From Anaerosolibacter sp. (GTDB lineage Bacteria; Bacillota; Clostridia; Peptostreptococcales; Thermotaleaceae): a stretch of 64,000 bases of DNA. The notes beneath the pieces were generated by a model. It did not search any database, had not been told where the DNA came from, and saw nothing but the letters and a program-made list of their open reading frames with translations. This document shows positions 1 to 8,799 of the stretch, in pieces. Every line of letters starts with the position of its first letter. Within the stretch, counting starts at the first letter, position 1. The position numbers and the translations under genes were made by a program. The stretch lies in assembly GCF_029240175.1 (NCBI RefSeq), contig NZ_JARBTM010000004.1, forward strand, positions 1-64,000, written 5' to 3'.

Positions 1-117
1 AGCAACTATCAATCAGTGGATAAGGGAAATTTAACAGCTAGACAAAATGGTTATGTAGGTGGATACATGACTAAGAGATTAGTTGAGATGGCTGAAAGAC
101 AAATGTCAGGAAAATAA
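1..117 (+). CDS. Small acid-soluble spore protein, alpha/beta type (5' end outside window)
   Basis: The last 38 codons of an alpha/beta-type SASP, open at the left window edge. These proteins coat and protect DNA in the dormant spore and are degraded by the GPR protease at germination. The visible part carries the family C-terminal signature: a GNLTARQNGYVGG stretch followed by MTKRLVEMAER, ending in MSGK. A second, nearly identical gene follows 165 bp downstream, so this is a tandem pair. Sporulation-specific (sigma-G type) expression is expected from the family; the promoter is not in the window. Confidence 0.9.
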   Translation, partial: SNYQSVDKGNLTARQNGYVGGYMTKRLVEMAERQMSGK

Positions 118-126
118 GAATCATAT

Positions 127-159
127 AAAAAAGAAAGATCTCTGAGGTCTTTCTTTTTT
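127..159 (+). terminator. Rho-independent terminator after first SASP gene
   Basis: A 14-bp stem (127-140 with 146-159, one G-U pair) around a 5-base loop, with the 3' arm ending in a run of T. It lies 9 bp after the stop codon. Confidence 0.85.
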
Positions 160-281
160 ATATGTTGCGAAAGAGTGTACATTTTTCGTTGAATTTGTTA
201 GCAGAACATGAAAAAATTGCTAGAGTAAAAACCTTCATATGGGTTAAATTAATAGTACAAACAACAGGAGGTGAAGACGAG

Positions 282-484
282 ATGTCAAGAAACACAAATC
301 AAAAGGTAGTTCCAGAAGCTAAAGCTGCATTAGATTCTATGAAACTTGAAATCGCTGGTGAACTAGGATTAAGCAACAATCAGTGGATAAGGGAAATTTA
401 ACAGCTAGACAAAATGGTTATGTAGGTGGATACATGACTAAGAGATTAGTTGAGATGGCTGAAAGATCAATGGCAGGTAGATAA
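282..484 (+). pseudogene. Alpha/beta-type SASP gene, frameshifted by a 4-bp loss
   Basis: A second SASP gene starting at ATG 282 behind a strong site (AGGAGGTG at 267-274). It reads MSRNTNQKVVPEAK, then a normal helix through AGELGLSN. It then shifts frame and stops at 401. Against the first gene, 4 bases (TATC) are missing just after the AGCAAC at about 352-357. Putting them back restores SNYQSVDKGNLTARQNG and an intact frame to the stop at 482-484 (ends SMAGR). The 3' half is otherwise intact and nearly identical to the first copy. Either a recent inactivating deletion or a sequence error; a product of about 67 aa is expected if intact. Confidence 0.85.
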
Positions 485-490
485 TAATTC

Positions 491-545
491 TATCTATCCA
501 AATAAAAAAGGCACAATTTATGTGCCTTTTTTATTTGGATAGATA
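491..545. terminator. Perfect 25-bp hairpin, bidirectional terminator
   Basis: Positions 491-515 pair perfectly with 521-545 around a 5-base loop. A-rich and T-rich tracts inside the stem would serve as terminator on either strand. It follows the second SASP gene. Confidence 0.85.
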
Positions 546-788
546 ATTTAAGTCGAGTTTTAAAAAGATGATGATCAAAAGGACAAAATAAAATACTGGT
601 GAAACATCACCAGTATTGGGAGAGGAGAAATGAAGGAAGAGCTATAAGGGGAATTATATTTAATGTGCTTGTATATAATATGTGCATATAGTCAATTTTT
701 ATACAATAAAACCGTCGAAACGTGTAATATTCTTTTGTTTATATTTTACATATATGCTAAAATATTTATTGAAGGGAGAGGAATATTC

Positions 789-1346
789 TTGAGAGTAATT
801 GCTGGTAAATTAAGAGGTAGAAAAATAAAAGCTCCTGATGGTATGCATACAAGACCTACGACAGATCGTGTAAAAGAGTCGATTTTTAGTATGATATATC
901 CTTACATTATAGATAGCACAGTATTAGATTTATTTGCTGGATCAGGGAGCCTAGGTATTGAGGCCCTGAGCAGAGGGGCAGAAAAAGCCTACTTTGTAGA
1001 TAATAACAAGCAAAGCCTAAGTATTGTAAAAGAGAATTTAATAAATTTAGGACTTTTGGATCAAAGTATCGTTTTATTAGCTGAAGCAATGAAAGCTTTA
1101 AAAGATATTTCGTTAAAGGACCAAATATTTGATATAATATTTTTAGATCCACCATACATGAAAGGCTTTATCATTCCATGTATAGAGACAATCAAAGAGA
1201 ATGGACTACTGAATATCGATGGGATCATTGTCATCGAGCATAATGTTGAGGATGTTTTGCCAGCTGAAGTAGGTGACTTAATAAAGATAAAGGATAGAAG
1301 ATATGGAGATACCAATATTTCCATCTATTCAAGGGAGGTATTATGA
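789..1346 (+). CDS. rsmD: 16S rRNA (guanine966-N2)-methyltransferase RsmD
   Basis: Methylates G966 of 16S rRNA in the assembled 30S subunit using S-adenosylmethionine. The protein (185 aa) begins [16 protein letters not shown]. It has the SAM-binding motif [18 protein letters not shown] and the catalytic LDPPY motif typical of N-methyltransferases. The TTG at 789 is chosen as start because the family begins MRVI-AG and a GGGAGAGG site precedes it; the longer open frame from 663 is hydrophobic nonsense. It overlaps coaD by one to four bases, the common rsmD-coaD pairing of Firmicutes. Confidence 0.93.
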   Translation: MRVIAGKLRGRKIKAPDGMHTRPTTDRVKESIFSMIYPYIIDSTVLDLFAGSGSLGIEALSRGAEKAYFVDNNKQSLSIVKENLINLGLLDQSIVLLAEAMKALKDISLKDQIFDIIFLDPPYMKGFIIPCIETIKENGLLNIDGIIVIEHNVEDVLPAEVGDLIKIKDRRYGDTNISIYSREVL

Positions 1347-1825
1347 TGAGAATAGCAGTATACCCAGGCAGCTTTGACCCAGTAACAAACGGACATCTCG
1401 ATATTATTAAGAGATCCTCTAGGCTTTTTGATAAAGTTATTGTTGCAGTACTACATAATGCAAGCAAAACACCGCTTTTTACCGTTGAAGAAAAGATGGA
1501 CTTGCTTTCTCAGGTTACGAGCGACATACCTAACGTTGAGATAGATAGTTTTTCTGGTCTGCTAGCTGATTATGTCATGGAAAATAAAATCAGCAGCATT
1601 GTAAAGGGACTTAGAGCTGTTTCAGATTTTGAATATGAATTACAAATGGCTTTGATGAACAGAAAACTAAACCCGGATGTTGAAACGATATTTATGATGA
1701 CCAGTGGGGAGTATTCTTATTTGAGCTCTAGTATTGTGAAGGAAGTATTTAAGTTTAATGGTTGTATAAAAGGTTTAGTGCCAGATGAGGTAATTGATGC
1801 GATGAAGAAAAAGGTATCGCTATAA
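1346..1825 (+). CDS. coaD: Pantetheine-phosphate adenylyltransferase (CoaD)
   Basis: Fourth step of coenzyme A synthesis: transfers AMP from ATP to 4'-phosphopantetheine, giving dephospho-CoA. The protein (159 aa, normal length) opens [20 protein letters not shown], with the TxGH-type nucleotidyltransferase motif, and later shows [11 protein letters not shown], the second ATP-binding signature. Two ATGs (1343 and 1346) follow the site AAGGGAGG at 1331-1338; 1346 gives better spacing and the family N-terminus. The start overlaps the rsmD stop, so the two are probably translationally coupled. Confidence 0.95.
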   Translation: MRIAVYPGSFDPVTNGHLDIIKRSSRLFDKVIVAVLHNASKTPLFTVEEKMDLLSQVTSDIPNVEIDSFSGLLADYVMENKISSIVKGLRAVSDFEYELQMALMNRKLNPDVETIFMMTSGEYSYLSSSIVKEVFKFNGCIKGLVPDEVIDAMKKKVSL

Positions 1826-1846
1826 CTTAATAAAGGGGGGACATCT

Positions 1847-2296
1847 ATGAATGTATTGAGATTACTGGATGAATTAGAGGATATTGTCGAGAACAGCTCT
1901 ACAATACCCTTTGCTGGAAAGGCTTTAGTAGATCGAGGAGAAATATTGGATATCATCAAAGAAATCAGAATTCAACTTCCTGATGAAGTGAAGCAAGCCC
2001 AGTGGATTAAAGAAGAAAGACAAAGAATTCTTGTTGATGCTCAACAGGAAGCAGAGTCAATTATGAAAGATGCACGAACCCATATTGAAGAAATGGTAGA
2101 AAAAGACGAGATTACAAGGTTGGCTCAAAAAAGAGCTGAAGAAATCATCGAGCAAGGACAAGCCCATGCAAAGGAAATCAGAATTGGTGCTAGACAGTAT
2201 GCTGATGATCTGTTGGCAGGCATTGAGGAAAGACTTGATCAACTAGGAAATACCGTTAAACAAAATCGAAAAGAATTGAAAGGAATGAAGGGGTAA
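1847..2296 (+). CDS. Coiled-coil protein, ATP synthase subunit B-like hypothetical
   Basis: 149 aa starting at ATG 1847 after a good AAAGGGGGG site, 21 bp behind coaD. From about residue 45 the sequence is strongly charged and helical with regular heptads (repeated EER, AEEI, KEIR), like the stalk subunit b of ATP synthase. It lacks the N-terminal membrane segment of a true subunit b. Proteins of this type are common beside coaD and ylbJ in clostridia, and their function is unknown. The stop codon lies inside the following terminator loop. A structural or scaffolding role is only a guess. Confidence 0.7.
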   Translation: MNVLRLLDELEDIVENSSTIPFAGKALVDRGEILDIIKEIRIQLPDEVKQAQWIKEERQRILVDAQQEAESIMKDARTHIEEMVEKDEITRLAQKRAEEIIEQGQAHAKEIRIGARQYADDLLAGIEERLDQLGNTVKQNRKELKGMKG

Positions 2297-2309
2297 CCCT
2301 TCATTTTTT
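2284..2309 (+). terminator. Rho-independent terminator
   Basis: A 9-bp stem (2284-2292 with 2297-2305), 4-base loop containing the stop codon of the preceding gene, then TTTT. It ends the rsmD-coaD operon. Confidence 0.85.
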
Positions 2310-2419
2310 GTATTATGAAAAACAGGAGTACAGAGGGCGTATTCCATGCTCCGGCAAGAGGGAACTCTGGCTGCTCTGCAGCTGTCGAAATGAACCAGCT
2401 ATTGCTGAGGAAGGTATTG

Positions 2420-3718
2420 CTAGACGCGATTTTTGCTAGGAAAGATACAAATGAACTTGTTAAAAATACTTGAGAAAACAATAGATGCTACTAAGAATGT
2501 AATACTAATAACAGTAAACATCTGAACGGAGAAAAAAGCTTTGTTAAACCAAGTTTCTGCGAGACCATATGATTGCGTTGAATTGATGACGGGTGTCGCT
2601 ATATTACTTGATGCAAGCTTATATACAGGAACCAAAAAAAGTGCAAAGATCCCTGCGAAAATAGAATGTAGCAGCTTAGAACCAATGTATACTGATATAT
2701 TTAGGTCTGTATCTTGTATCATGCTTGCGGCTTGCGCGATGATGGAAAGACCACTCCAGGAGATAATCATCGTTGCAATGATTGCTTGTTGTATAAAAGA
2801 AATACTTTGTACTTCAGAAATTAACTTGCATCCTACAGTAATTTCAAATATCCCGCTAACGATGCCATTTTGTATTTCTTGATTTAATCCCAGCCATTTC
2901 CAAAGAGGCAATAATAAGCCAGATAAAAAGAAAATAATTTTTGATAGGATGAGAATCTTGATAATTACAGAAAACAATATGATAAATCCACCCACTAGAA
3001 GAATTGTTTCAATGGACTCTTTTACAGATTCGCCTAGAACCTTACCGAAAGGTTGCTTTGAATAGCTCTTACTATCAAGAAGATCCTTAAGGGCAGAAAG
3101 AACACCAGGTTGTTTTTTATGGACAGGATAAACCTTATCTGTCGGTTTTCTTTTATAGAATCTAAAAATTATTCCTGTGGCGATTGCACCGAGATAATGG
3201 GAAAAGGCGATGATCGTACCCAGGTGCATGCTTTGAAACATTCCAATAGCAACTGCTCCTATCATGAAGAGAGGACCAGAAGTGCTGGAAAATGACATAA
3301 CTCGTTGTCCTTCCTCTCTAGTAAAAACGCCATCCTTTCTTAGCTTTGAAACAAGCTTTACGCCCACTGGATATCCAGATGTAAGACTCATAGCAAAGAC
3401 GAAAGACCCTTCCCCCGGAACGTTAAATACGGAGCGGATAAGAGGCTGCAAAATTGTACCAATAAAGCGTACAACGCCTAAGCGAATTAGAAGTTCTGCT
3501 CCGATAAAAAAGGGAAGCAGGGAGGGTAAGACAATGTTAAACCACATGTCTACACCATTTTGGGCTGCTTGAACAGCCTCTTTGGGATAGGCTATGAGGC
3601 AGATAACAAAAAAAATAGTAAATAAGATCAGCAATAATCTTGAAATAAATGAAGAATAGCTGCTGAATATATATTTAAAAAACAAAACTGTACAGATAAG
3701 CAATAGTATAATCGTCAT
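2420..3718 (-). CDS. ylbJ: Sporulation integral membrane protein YlbJ
   Basis: A polytopic membrane protein (432 aa) of the YlbJ family, needed for efficient sporulation in Bacillus and related to nucleoside-recognition (Gate) domain transporters. At least eight hydrophobic segments are visible. The conserved core AAQNGVDMWFNIVLPSLLPF and the loop SLTSGYPVGVKLVS are family hallmarks. Start: the ATG at 3718 has GGAGGG immediately upstream; the open frame extends to a TTG at 3730, but that TTG overlaps the ribosome site. It is convergent with the rsmD-coaD operon. What it transports is not known. Confidence 0.9.
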   Translation of the reverse strand: MTIILLLICTVLFFKYIFSSYSSFISRLLLILFTIFFVICLIAYPKEAVQAAQNGVDMWFNIVLPSLLPFFIGAELLIRLGVVRFIGTILQPLIRSVFNVPGEGSFVFAMSLTSGYPVGVKLVSKLRKDGVFTREEGQRVMSFSSTSGPLFMIGAVAIGMFQSMHLGTIIAFSHYLGAIATGIIFRFYKRKPTDKVYPVHKKQPGVLSALKDLLDSKSYSKQPFGKVLGESVKESIETILLVGGFIILFSVIIKILILSKIIFFLSGLLLPLWKWLGLNQEIQNGIVSGIFEITVGCKLISEVQSISFIQQAIIATMIISWSGLSIIAQAASMIQDTDLNISVYIGSKLLHSIFAGIFALFLVPVYKLASSNIATPVINSTQSYGLAETWFNKAFFSVQMFTVISITFLVASIVFSSIFNKFICIFPSKNRV

Positions 3719-4033
3719 GGCACCCTCCAAAGCATTGTTACATATATGATATATATATGGGAGTTAACTCTATTTATTACTAAGTATAGCGTTGTAATTA
3801 TGGCAATAGCGTACCCATCAGATTTTGGGATGTTTTAGCACGATTATTCAGTAAGGTGTATTCATACATAATAGAACCTCCTCTGGTAAAGTTGATTTAT
3901 TTAAGTATATTTTTCAGATGCTAAAGAAATGAGTATTTTCATGATAGGGAAGCAATAGATTTTAAATACGATAATAATTTGGTATGATATGATTAGAACG
4001 GAATATATAATAAAACTTTAGGAGGTATGGAAA
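3719..4033. other. Intergenic region between divergent ylbJ and VOC gene
   Basis: About 315 bp of AT-rich DNA between divergent genes, which should hold both promoters. The only coding-like feature is a 23-codon minus-strand ORF at 3798-3869 with a perfect ribosome site (listed separately). No other structure was recognised. Confidence 0.5.
3798..3869 (-). CDS. Possible 23-aa leader peptide upstream of ylbJ
   Basis: A very short ORF (MYEYTLLNNRAKTSQNLMG then TLLP) in the same direction as ylbJ and 80 bp upstream of it. A textbook AGGAGG lies 7 bases before the ATG. The strong site is what argues for translation. Nothing in the peptide is recognised. It could be a leader peptide, a small sporulation peptide, or chance. 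Confidence 0.3.
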   Translation of the reverse strand: MYEYTLLNNRAKTSQNLMGTLLP

Positions 4034-4402
4034 ATGAAGTTTACTTTTGCCCACAACAATCTTAATGTGCTTGACCTAGAAAAGAGCATATCCTTTTATA
4101 AGGATGCCCTTGGTTTAGTGGAGACGAGAAGAAAAGAAGCCTCTGATGGAAGCTTTATTCTTGTATTTTTAGGAGATGAAGTTACGCCCCATAAGCTAGA
4201 GCTTACATGGCTTCGTGACCGGCATGAACCCTATGCTCTTGGTGATAACGAGATTCATATTGCATTTATGACGAATGAATTTGATGAAGCCCATAAATTA
4301 CATAAAGAAATGGGATGCATATGCTATGAAAATCAGCAGATGGGCATCTATTTTATAGAGGATCCAGATGGTTATTGGATTGAAATTGTGCCTAAGAGAT
4401 AG
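4034..4402 (+). CDS. VOC-superfamily protein, lactoylglutathione lyase-like
   Basis: 122 aa, glyoxalase/VOC fold. It begins MKFTFAHNNLNVLDLEKSI and contains SFYKDALGLVETRR, the classic beta-alpha-beta entry of the fold. A second half ends EDPDGYWIEIVPKR. His6 (in FAHNNL), an acidic residue in LELTW, His77 (NEIHIAF) and the Glu of WIEIV fit the four metal ligands of glyoxalase I. Preceded by GGAGG at 4021-4025. It may detoxify methylglyoxal, but the substrate of a stand-alone VOC protein cannot be read from sequence. Confidence 0.85.
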   Translation: MKFTFAHNNLNVLDLEKSISFYKDALGLVETRRKEASDGSFILVFLGDEVTPHKLELTWLRDRHEPYALGDNEIHIAFMTNEFDEAHKLHKEMGCICYENQQMGIYFIEDPDGYWIEIVPKR

Positions 4403-4412
4403 ATAAAAGAAT

Positions 4413-4442
4413 AAAGACCCAGGAATAGACGCCTGGGTCTTT
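4413..4442. terminator. Terminator between convergent genes
   Basis: An 11-bp perfect stem (4413-4423 with 4432-4442) with A-rich and T-rich flanks. It serves the VOC gene on + and the acetyltransferase on -. Confidence 0.8.
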
Positions 4443-4455
4443 AAGATGAATCTAT

Positions 4456-4992
4456 TTATTGAGCATCATCTAAATCAAACTGCATAATATAGCGATCATG
4501 ACCTTTTCCATATTCATCTTTGCTTTCTTTTACGATATCAAAGCCAATTTTATCTTTATAAAGATGAATAGCAGGCATATTTTCTACATCAACTGTGAGG
4601 CTCATTCTTTTGAATCCCTGCTCCAGTAAGTTTTCACAAATCGCAGTTAAAAAGTGATGACCTAATCCATTGCCTTGATACTCTTCTGCAATGGCATAAT
4701 CAAAAAGATAGGCTTTATCAGGATCTTCCCAATCACGCATCAGAATCGCTAATCCAATAATGCGTTTCTTATCTTCCTCCTTAAGAATGAAAACATTGCC
4801 ATGTCTAATCTGCGGTACAAGACCCCATTCATCCATACCCAACTCTCCAAATATATTTAATCCAAAATCAACCATTCGCTTTAATAGGCTTAGATTGTAA
4901 TCCTGAACTAAATACACTTTGAGATGATCGACACCTTCAAGATCTCTAACAACTTTTTGAGGTAAATTTTTAATTTCTTCTAAATGCACCAA
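4456..4992 (-). CDS. GNAT-family N-acetyltransferase
   Basis: 178 aa. The C-terminal half holds the acetyl-CoA-binding motif A, seen as AIAEEYQGNGLGHHFLTAIC (Q/RxxGxG/A type). It is followed by AIHLYKDKIGFDIVKESKDE, the motif-B segment found in most GNAT enzymes. The N-terminal 50 residues are variable and probably bind substrate. The TTG at 4992 is 6 bases behind AAGGAG; GTG at 4989 is an alternative. A minus-strand promoter is visible just upstream. The acceptor (amine, amino acid or protein) is not predictable. Confidence 0.85.
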   Translation of the reverse strand: MVHLEEIKNLPQKVVRDLEGVDHLKVYLVQDYNLSLLKRMVDFGLNIFGELGMDEWGLVPQIRHGNVFILKEEDKKRIIGLAILMRDWEDPDKAYLFDYAIAEEYQGNGLGHHFLTAICENLLEQGFKRMSLTVDVENMPAIHLYKDKIGFDIVKESKDEYGKGHDRYIMQFDLDDAQ

Positions 4993-5032
4993 ACCACACT
5001 CCTTATGTTTTTTTATTTATCATGCATCTAAT

Positions 5033-5061
5033 ATCATATCACATTCAAATGGTTTTTGCAA
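5033..5061 (-). promoter_or_regulatory. Sigma-A-type promoter of the GNAT gene
   Basis: On the minus strand: TTGCAA (5061-5056), 17-bp spacer, TATGAT (5038-5033), 41 bp before the start codon. Confidence 0.65.
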
Positions 5062-5146
5062 AAATATCCAGTTTGTATATTTGTAAACCAGGTTTTATTT
5101 CCACAAAAAAGACAGAAAAGGAGGGAAGTCTATCGGGCTTCTAGTA

Positions 5147-6385
5147 TTATTTTAAAATGAATGGTTTTTTATAATAGTCCCATCCACCTATACGATTTGA
5201 GGGATTGCCGTAGGCGAGACTATAAATATTGGTTGCTTGAATATCAAAGGACAGCATTTGCTTAGCTGTTTCTGATGATAAAGATTCTCTATTTATATTG
5301 GTAAGTATGGGTATAGCAGAATGTTTCTTTAAGTGCTTTAGCAGTGAAGAACCATTTTTCGAAAACGCCAACACCCTAGCGTATTGAGCCCCGCCGCTTT
5401 CATTGAAAGAAGATAGATGACATTTATTAAGACCAACTAACCCATGAATGAATATTCTTTGTAGTCTAGTCATTGTATATCGTTTTGTTTTTACTGCATT
5501 TAGAAGTTCTGTATGAGAAATAGCTTTCATACTCATTTCTTTTAGCCTGTTCTCTAATCCTTCATTCACATCGAGAATATTGGCGAGTGCATCTAAAGAA
5601 GCCGTTCGTAAATAGTAAAGTATTAACTGATTAAAATCAGAATTGAAAATGGGACCGTAACCTAAATCAAAACTGCTCATAAGGGTTTCCAGACTAGCAG
5701 AAGGTATTACTTTAGATAAACTATCAACATCCCTTTGGGATTTGTAAAGATGCTCTCGAATCGCTGTAGCACTACAAATATTTCCTTCTATTTCTGTAGA
5801 GTGATAGTCCGCTTTGATACGTTTAATGGTGAGGGGACGAATCGTGCTGCCTAGCTTTAATAGCGCCTTAACATATTCAATACCGAGAATATTATTAGGG
5901 GATTGAAGTAAATAGACAAGTTCATGGTCATCAAAGTATTGGATAAGGGCCTTTGACCTAGCGAGAGGATAAGGCAATCCTTCGGCTAAATAGGATTTAA
6001 GCATCGTTCGATAAGATTCTGGTTCTTGGAGAAGGGTTTTTGAAATTTTAATCAGGTTTTCTAAAGCGCCATCCTCACTTCCAAAGCAGAGAGAATCAAC
6101 CACTTTTAATTGGTGAAGCATCGATACAGCACCATAGGCAAACAGTTCAGCCGTATTACATGCGTAGACAAAAGGAAGCTCTAGGACCAAGTCCACACCC
6201 TCTTTTACAGCCATTTCAGCTCTATGCCATTTGTCTGTTATGGCAGGCTCACCCCGTTGAAGAAAATTACCGCTCATAACAGCGATGGTATGGGTCGCAC
6301 CGCTTACTTTTTTTGCTTCTTCGAGATGATATTTATGACCATTATGGAAAGGATTATATTCTGTAATTAAACCAAGTATTTTCAT
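5147..6385 (-). CDS. tmcAL: tRNA(Met) cytidine acetate ligase TmcAL (YlbM)
   Basis: 412 aa. TmcAL makes N4-acetylcytidine at the wobble position of elongator tRNA-Met, activating acetate with ATP. The N-terminus MKILGLITEYNPFHNGHKYH carries the HxGH nucleotidyltransferase motif. PAITDKWHRAEMAVKEGVDL and FGSEDG are further family blocks. Length and start fit the family; AGGAGG lies just upstream. Its proximity to ackA mirrors other clostridia, and both use acetate chemistry, although the genes are divergent. Confidence 0.92.
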   Translation of the reverse strand: MKILGLITEYNPFHNGHKYHLEEAKKVSGATHTIAVMSGNFLQRGEPAITDKWHRAEMAVKEGVDLVLELPFVYACNTAELFAYGAVSMLHQLKVVDSLCFGSEDGALENLIKISKTLLQEPESYRTMLKSYLAEGLPYPLARSKALIQYFDDHELVYLLQSPNNILGIEYVKALLKLGSTIRPLTIKRIKADYHSTEIEGNICSATAIREHLYKSQRDVDSLSKVIPSASLETLMSSFDLGYGPIFNSDFNQLILYYLRTASLDALANILDVNEGLENRLKEMSMKAISHTELLNAVKTKRYTMTRLQRIFIHGLVGLNKCHLSSFNESGGAQYARVLAFSKNGSSLLKHLKKHSAIPILTNINRESLSSETAKQMLSFDIQATNIYSLAYGNPSNRIGGWDYYKKPFILK

Positions 6386-6499
6386 GGATATTTCCTCCTA
6401 CAAACGATTGGTGTGGATTAAAAGTACAAGCTATTTATAATATTATAGAATTTTGACAATAATATCAAAGAAATATTTATTACTTCATCTCGATAAAAC

Positions 6500-6527
6500 T
6501 TGCAAAAATCCGAAATTCTTTTATAAT
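6500..6527 (+). promoter_or_regulatory. Sigma-A-type promoter of ackA
   Basis: TTGCAA (6500-6505), 16-bp spacer, TATAAT (6522-6527), 77 bp before the ackA start codon. That leaves a leader of about 70 nt with no obvious riboswitch fold. Confidence 0.7.
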
Positions 6528-6604
6528 ATAAAGGGGAAATAAAAGGTAATCAGCTTTTTTTATAGAAACTATTTGATATTAAATTATTTAGGAGGTTAAC
6601 AGAA

Positions 6605-7798
6605 ATGAATGTATTAGTAATTAATTGTGGCAGCTCATCTTTAAAGTATCAGTTAATCAACATGGCTGATGAAAGTGTATTAGCAAAAGGCTTGGTTGAA
6701 AGAATTGGCATCGAAGGGTCTATTCTTAAACATGAGATTGAGGGAAAAGACAAAGTTGTTATTGAACAGCCTATGGAAAATCATAAAGTAGCGTTAACTT
6801 TAGTTCTCGGCGCTCTTGTGGATAAGGATCATGGTGCCATCAACGATATGAGCGAAATTTCTGCAGTAGGCCATCGTGTTGTTCATGGCGGCGAAAAATT
6901 CAGTGGATCTGTAGTAATAAACGATGAAGTAATCAATGCCCTTGAAGAATGTATTGAATTAGCACCATTACATAATCCGCCAAACCTAATGGGTATCGCT
7001 GCATGCAGAGAATTAATGCCAAGTGTTCCGATGGTAGGTGTATTCGATACTGCTTTCCACCAAACAATGCCAAAATCTTCTTATATTTACCCACTTCCAT
7101 ATGAATTATATGAAAAATATGGCATCAGAAGATATGGCTTCCATGGTACAAGCCATAGATACGTATCTGAAAGAGCAGCTGATATGTTAGGCAAAGATAT
7201 CAAGGATTTAAAAATTGTTACCTGTCATCTTGGAAATGGAGCAAGTTTGGCTGCAATTGATGGTGGAAAATCAGTTGATACAAGTATGGGCTTTACACCA
7301 TTAGAGGGTCTTGCCATGGGTACACGTTCTGGTGACCTTGACCCTGCCATCGTAACATTTATAATGGAAAAAGAAAAGTTAGATATTGAAGGCATTAACA
7401 ACCTCTTGAATAAAAAGTCAGGTGTATTAGGTATCTCAGGAGTAAGCAGTGACTTTAGAGATATTGAAAATGCAGCTAAAGAAGGAAATGAAAGAGCACA
7501 ATTGGCCCTCGACAAGTTCAATATCAGAGTAAAAAAATACATCGCAGCTTATGCAGCTGTAATGGGTGGCGTTGATGCAGTTGTATTTACAGCAGGATTA
7601 GGAGAAAATTCTGCATCCAATAGAGAAGATATTTGTACAGGCCTCGAATTTATTGGGATTAATATCGATCCGGTAAAGAATAATGTAAGAGGTAAAGAAG
7701 TGATTGTAAGTACTGATGATTCAAAGGTTAAGATCCTAGTGGTTCCAACCAATGAAGAGTTAGTAATCGCAAGAGATACATTGGAATTAGTGAAGTAG
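6605..7798 (+). CDS. ackA: Acetate kinase
   Basis: 397 aa, full length. It converts acetyl phosphate and ADP to acetate and ATP, the energy-yielding last step of acetate fermentation. Both ASKHA signatures are visible: [12 protein letters not shown] at the N-terminus and [14 protein letters not shown] with [20 protein letters not shown] in the middle. The ATP-site segment [16 protein letters not shown] follows. The C-terminus carries [16 protein letters not shown]. It is monocistronic here (own promoter and a hairpin after it); pta is not adjacent. A strong AGGAGG precedes ATG 6605. Confidence 0.97.
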   Translation: MNVLVINCGSSSLKYQLINMADESVLAKGLVERIGIEGSILKHEIEGKDKVVIEQPMENHKVALTLVLGALVDKDHGAINDMSEISAVGHRVVHGGEKFSGSVVINDEVINALEECIELAPLHNPPNLMGIAACRELMPSVPMVGVFDTAFHQTMPKSSYIYPLPYELYEKYGIRRYGFHGTSHRYVSERAADMLGKDIKDLKIVTCHLGNGASLAAIDGGKSVDTSMGFTPLEGLAMGTRSGDLDPAIVTFIMEKEKLDIEGINNLLNKKSGVLGISGVSSDFRDIENAAKEGNERAQLALDKFNIRVKKYIAAYAAVMGGVDAVVFTAGLGENSASNREDICTGLEFIGINIDPVKNNVRGKEVIVSTDDSKVKILVVPTNEELVIARDTLELVK

Positions 7799-7805
7799 AT
7801 ATAGG

Positions 7806-7830
7806 AGGTAGGATGGGGGTCCTACCTTTT
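7806..7830 (+). terminator. Probable terminator after ackA
   Basis: An 8-bp stem (7806-7813 with 7820-7827) and a short T-run. It starts 8 bp after the ackA stop. Confidence 0.65.
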
Positions 7831-7900
7831 ATAGATAGTTTAAGAAATATAAGGACAAGGGTTTATAGATAATAAATTCGCAGGTATCAAGTAATTTAGC

Positions 7901-7929
7901 TTGACAAATACATGCGCCATTTGTATAAT
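7901..7929 (+). promoter_or_regulatory. Consensus sigma-A promoter of yceD-rpmF
   Basis: TTGACA (7901-7906), 17-bp spacer, TATAAT (7924-7929): a perfect consensus, 31 bp before the yceD start. Confidence 0.88.
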
Positions 7930-7959
7930 AAAATCTGTCGATATAATGAGGTGAAATAA

Positions 7960-8466
7960 TTGAAGATCAATATTAAAGAAGTAATCTCAGGACAAAAAAG
8001 CAGTATAAATTTTGAAACCATTGAACAAGTAACTGATACCCATAGTTTTGGGGATGAGGTTACACTTATTACACCCATTACATTGAAAGCAGAAGTTATA
8101 AAGATTGATCATAAACTTTTCATTAACGGCAGCGTTGAGGGAATCGCCGAATTTACTTGTGCTAGATGTCTGAAGAGATTTCAGAAGGAAATTAAGGAAA
8201 AAGTTTATGGCCAATTAATTATGGATGAGGATGAAGAAGAGGAAATGGATGAGTTTTATCAGATCGAAGAAGACACGATTGATACGTCCGAAATCATGCA
8301 TGATGTTTTGGTTACATCATTTCCAATGAAAATTCTCTGTGATGATAATTGTAAAGGTTTATGTTCAGTCTGTGGCAAAGATCTCAGTGTTGACGAATGC
8401 AACTGTAATATAGAAGAGATTGATCCTAGACTTGCTAAATTAAAGGATTTGTTACAACAAGATTAA
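7960..8466 (+). CDS. yceD: YceD/DUF177 family 23S rRNA accumulation protein
   Basis: 168 aa, DUF177 family, linked in bacteria and plastids to 23S rRNA accumulation and almost always encoded in front of rpmF, as here (13 bp gap). The core motif [20 protein letters not shown] contains the first Cys pair. The tail has [20 protein letters not shown] with more cysteines that could bind zinc. A very acidic stretch ([10 protein letters not shown]) lies between. The start is TTG 7960 behind GAGGTG. The two genes are probably one transcript from the promoter at 7901. Confidence 0.88.
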   Translation: MKINIKEVISGQKSSINFETIEQVTDTHSFGDEVTLITPITLKAEVIKIDHKLFINGSVEGIAEFTCARCLKRFQKEIKEKVYGQLIMDEDEEEEMDEFYQIEEDTIDTSEIMHDVLVTSFPMKILCDDNCKGLCSVCGKDLSVDECNCNIEEIDPRLAKLKDLLQQD

Positions 8467-8479
8467 GGAGGTGGAAATA

Positions 8480-8659
8480 ATGGCAGTACCTAAGCGTAAG
8501 ATATCTAAGGCTAGAAGAGATAGTAGAAGAGCAGCAAATATTAAAATGACAGCCCCTAATATCATAGAGTGTCCACAGTGTCATGAACCAAAGTTACCAC
8601 ATAGAGTATGTAAAGCGTGTGGATTCTATCATGACAAAGAAGTAGTAAAGGTTCAGTAA
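8480..8659 (+). CDS. rpmF: 50S ribosomal protein L32
   Basis: 59 aa, starting [18 protein letters not shown], the standard L32 N-terminus. The C-terminal half has two CxxC pairs (CPQC and CKAC), so this is the zinc-binding form rather than the zinc-free paralogue. ATG 8480 follows AAGGAGGTGG and is preferred to an upstream in-frame GTG. It is a structural protein of the 50S subunit and lies downstream of yceD in one operon. Confidence 0.97.
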   Translation: MAVPKRKISKARRDSRRAANIKMTAPNIIECPQCHEPKLPHRVCKACGFYHDKEVVKVQ

Positions 8660-8664
8660 TTTAG

Positions 8665-8699
8665 AATAGTAATGATGATTTCATCATTACTATTTTTTA
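8665..8699 (+). terminator. Rho-independent terminator after rpmF
   Basis: A near-perfect inverted repeat (8665-8678 with 8681-8694) followed by TTTTT. It separates yceD-rpmF from the FapR-controlled lipid operon. Confidence 0.85.
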
Positions 8700-8748
8700 T
8701 TTGGGCAAAAATATTAGAAATGTCTAAGGAATTTCATTCATAAAAATG

Positions 8749-8777
8749 TTGATTATGGGATATAAATAATATATACT
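8749..8777 (+). promoter_or_regulatory. Promoter of the fapR-plsX-fab operon
   Basis: TTGATT (8749-8754), 17-bp spacer, TATACT (8772-8777). The predicted transcription start (about 8784) falls inside the FapR operator, as expected for a repressor that blocks RNA polymerase. Confidence 0.7.
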
Positions 8778-8782
8778 TAATA

Positions 8783-8799
8783 TTAGTATCAGGTACTAA
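8783..8799. promoter_or_regulatory. FapR operator
   Basis: TTAGTA-N5-TACTAA, the exact palindromic half-sites of the FapR box known from Bacillus. It lies directly downstream of the -10 element and 24 bp before fapR. FapR leaves the operator when malonyl-CoA accumulates, so the whole lipid operon is probably induced by malonyl-CoA. Confidence 0.88.

Noticed and set aside
162-281. N-terminal extension of the second SASP gene from ATG 162
   Set aside because: It begins at the tip of the previous terminator and has no family similarity. The ATG at 282 has the ribosome site and the SASP N-terminus.
2315-2473. A 52-codon plus-strand ORF between the coiled-coil gene and ylbJ
   Set aside because: It starts just after a terminator, has no ribosome site, and its last 54 bp overlap the ylbJ coding end on the other strand. 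Possible, but not supported.
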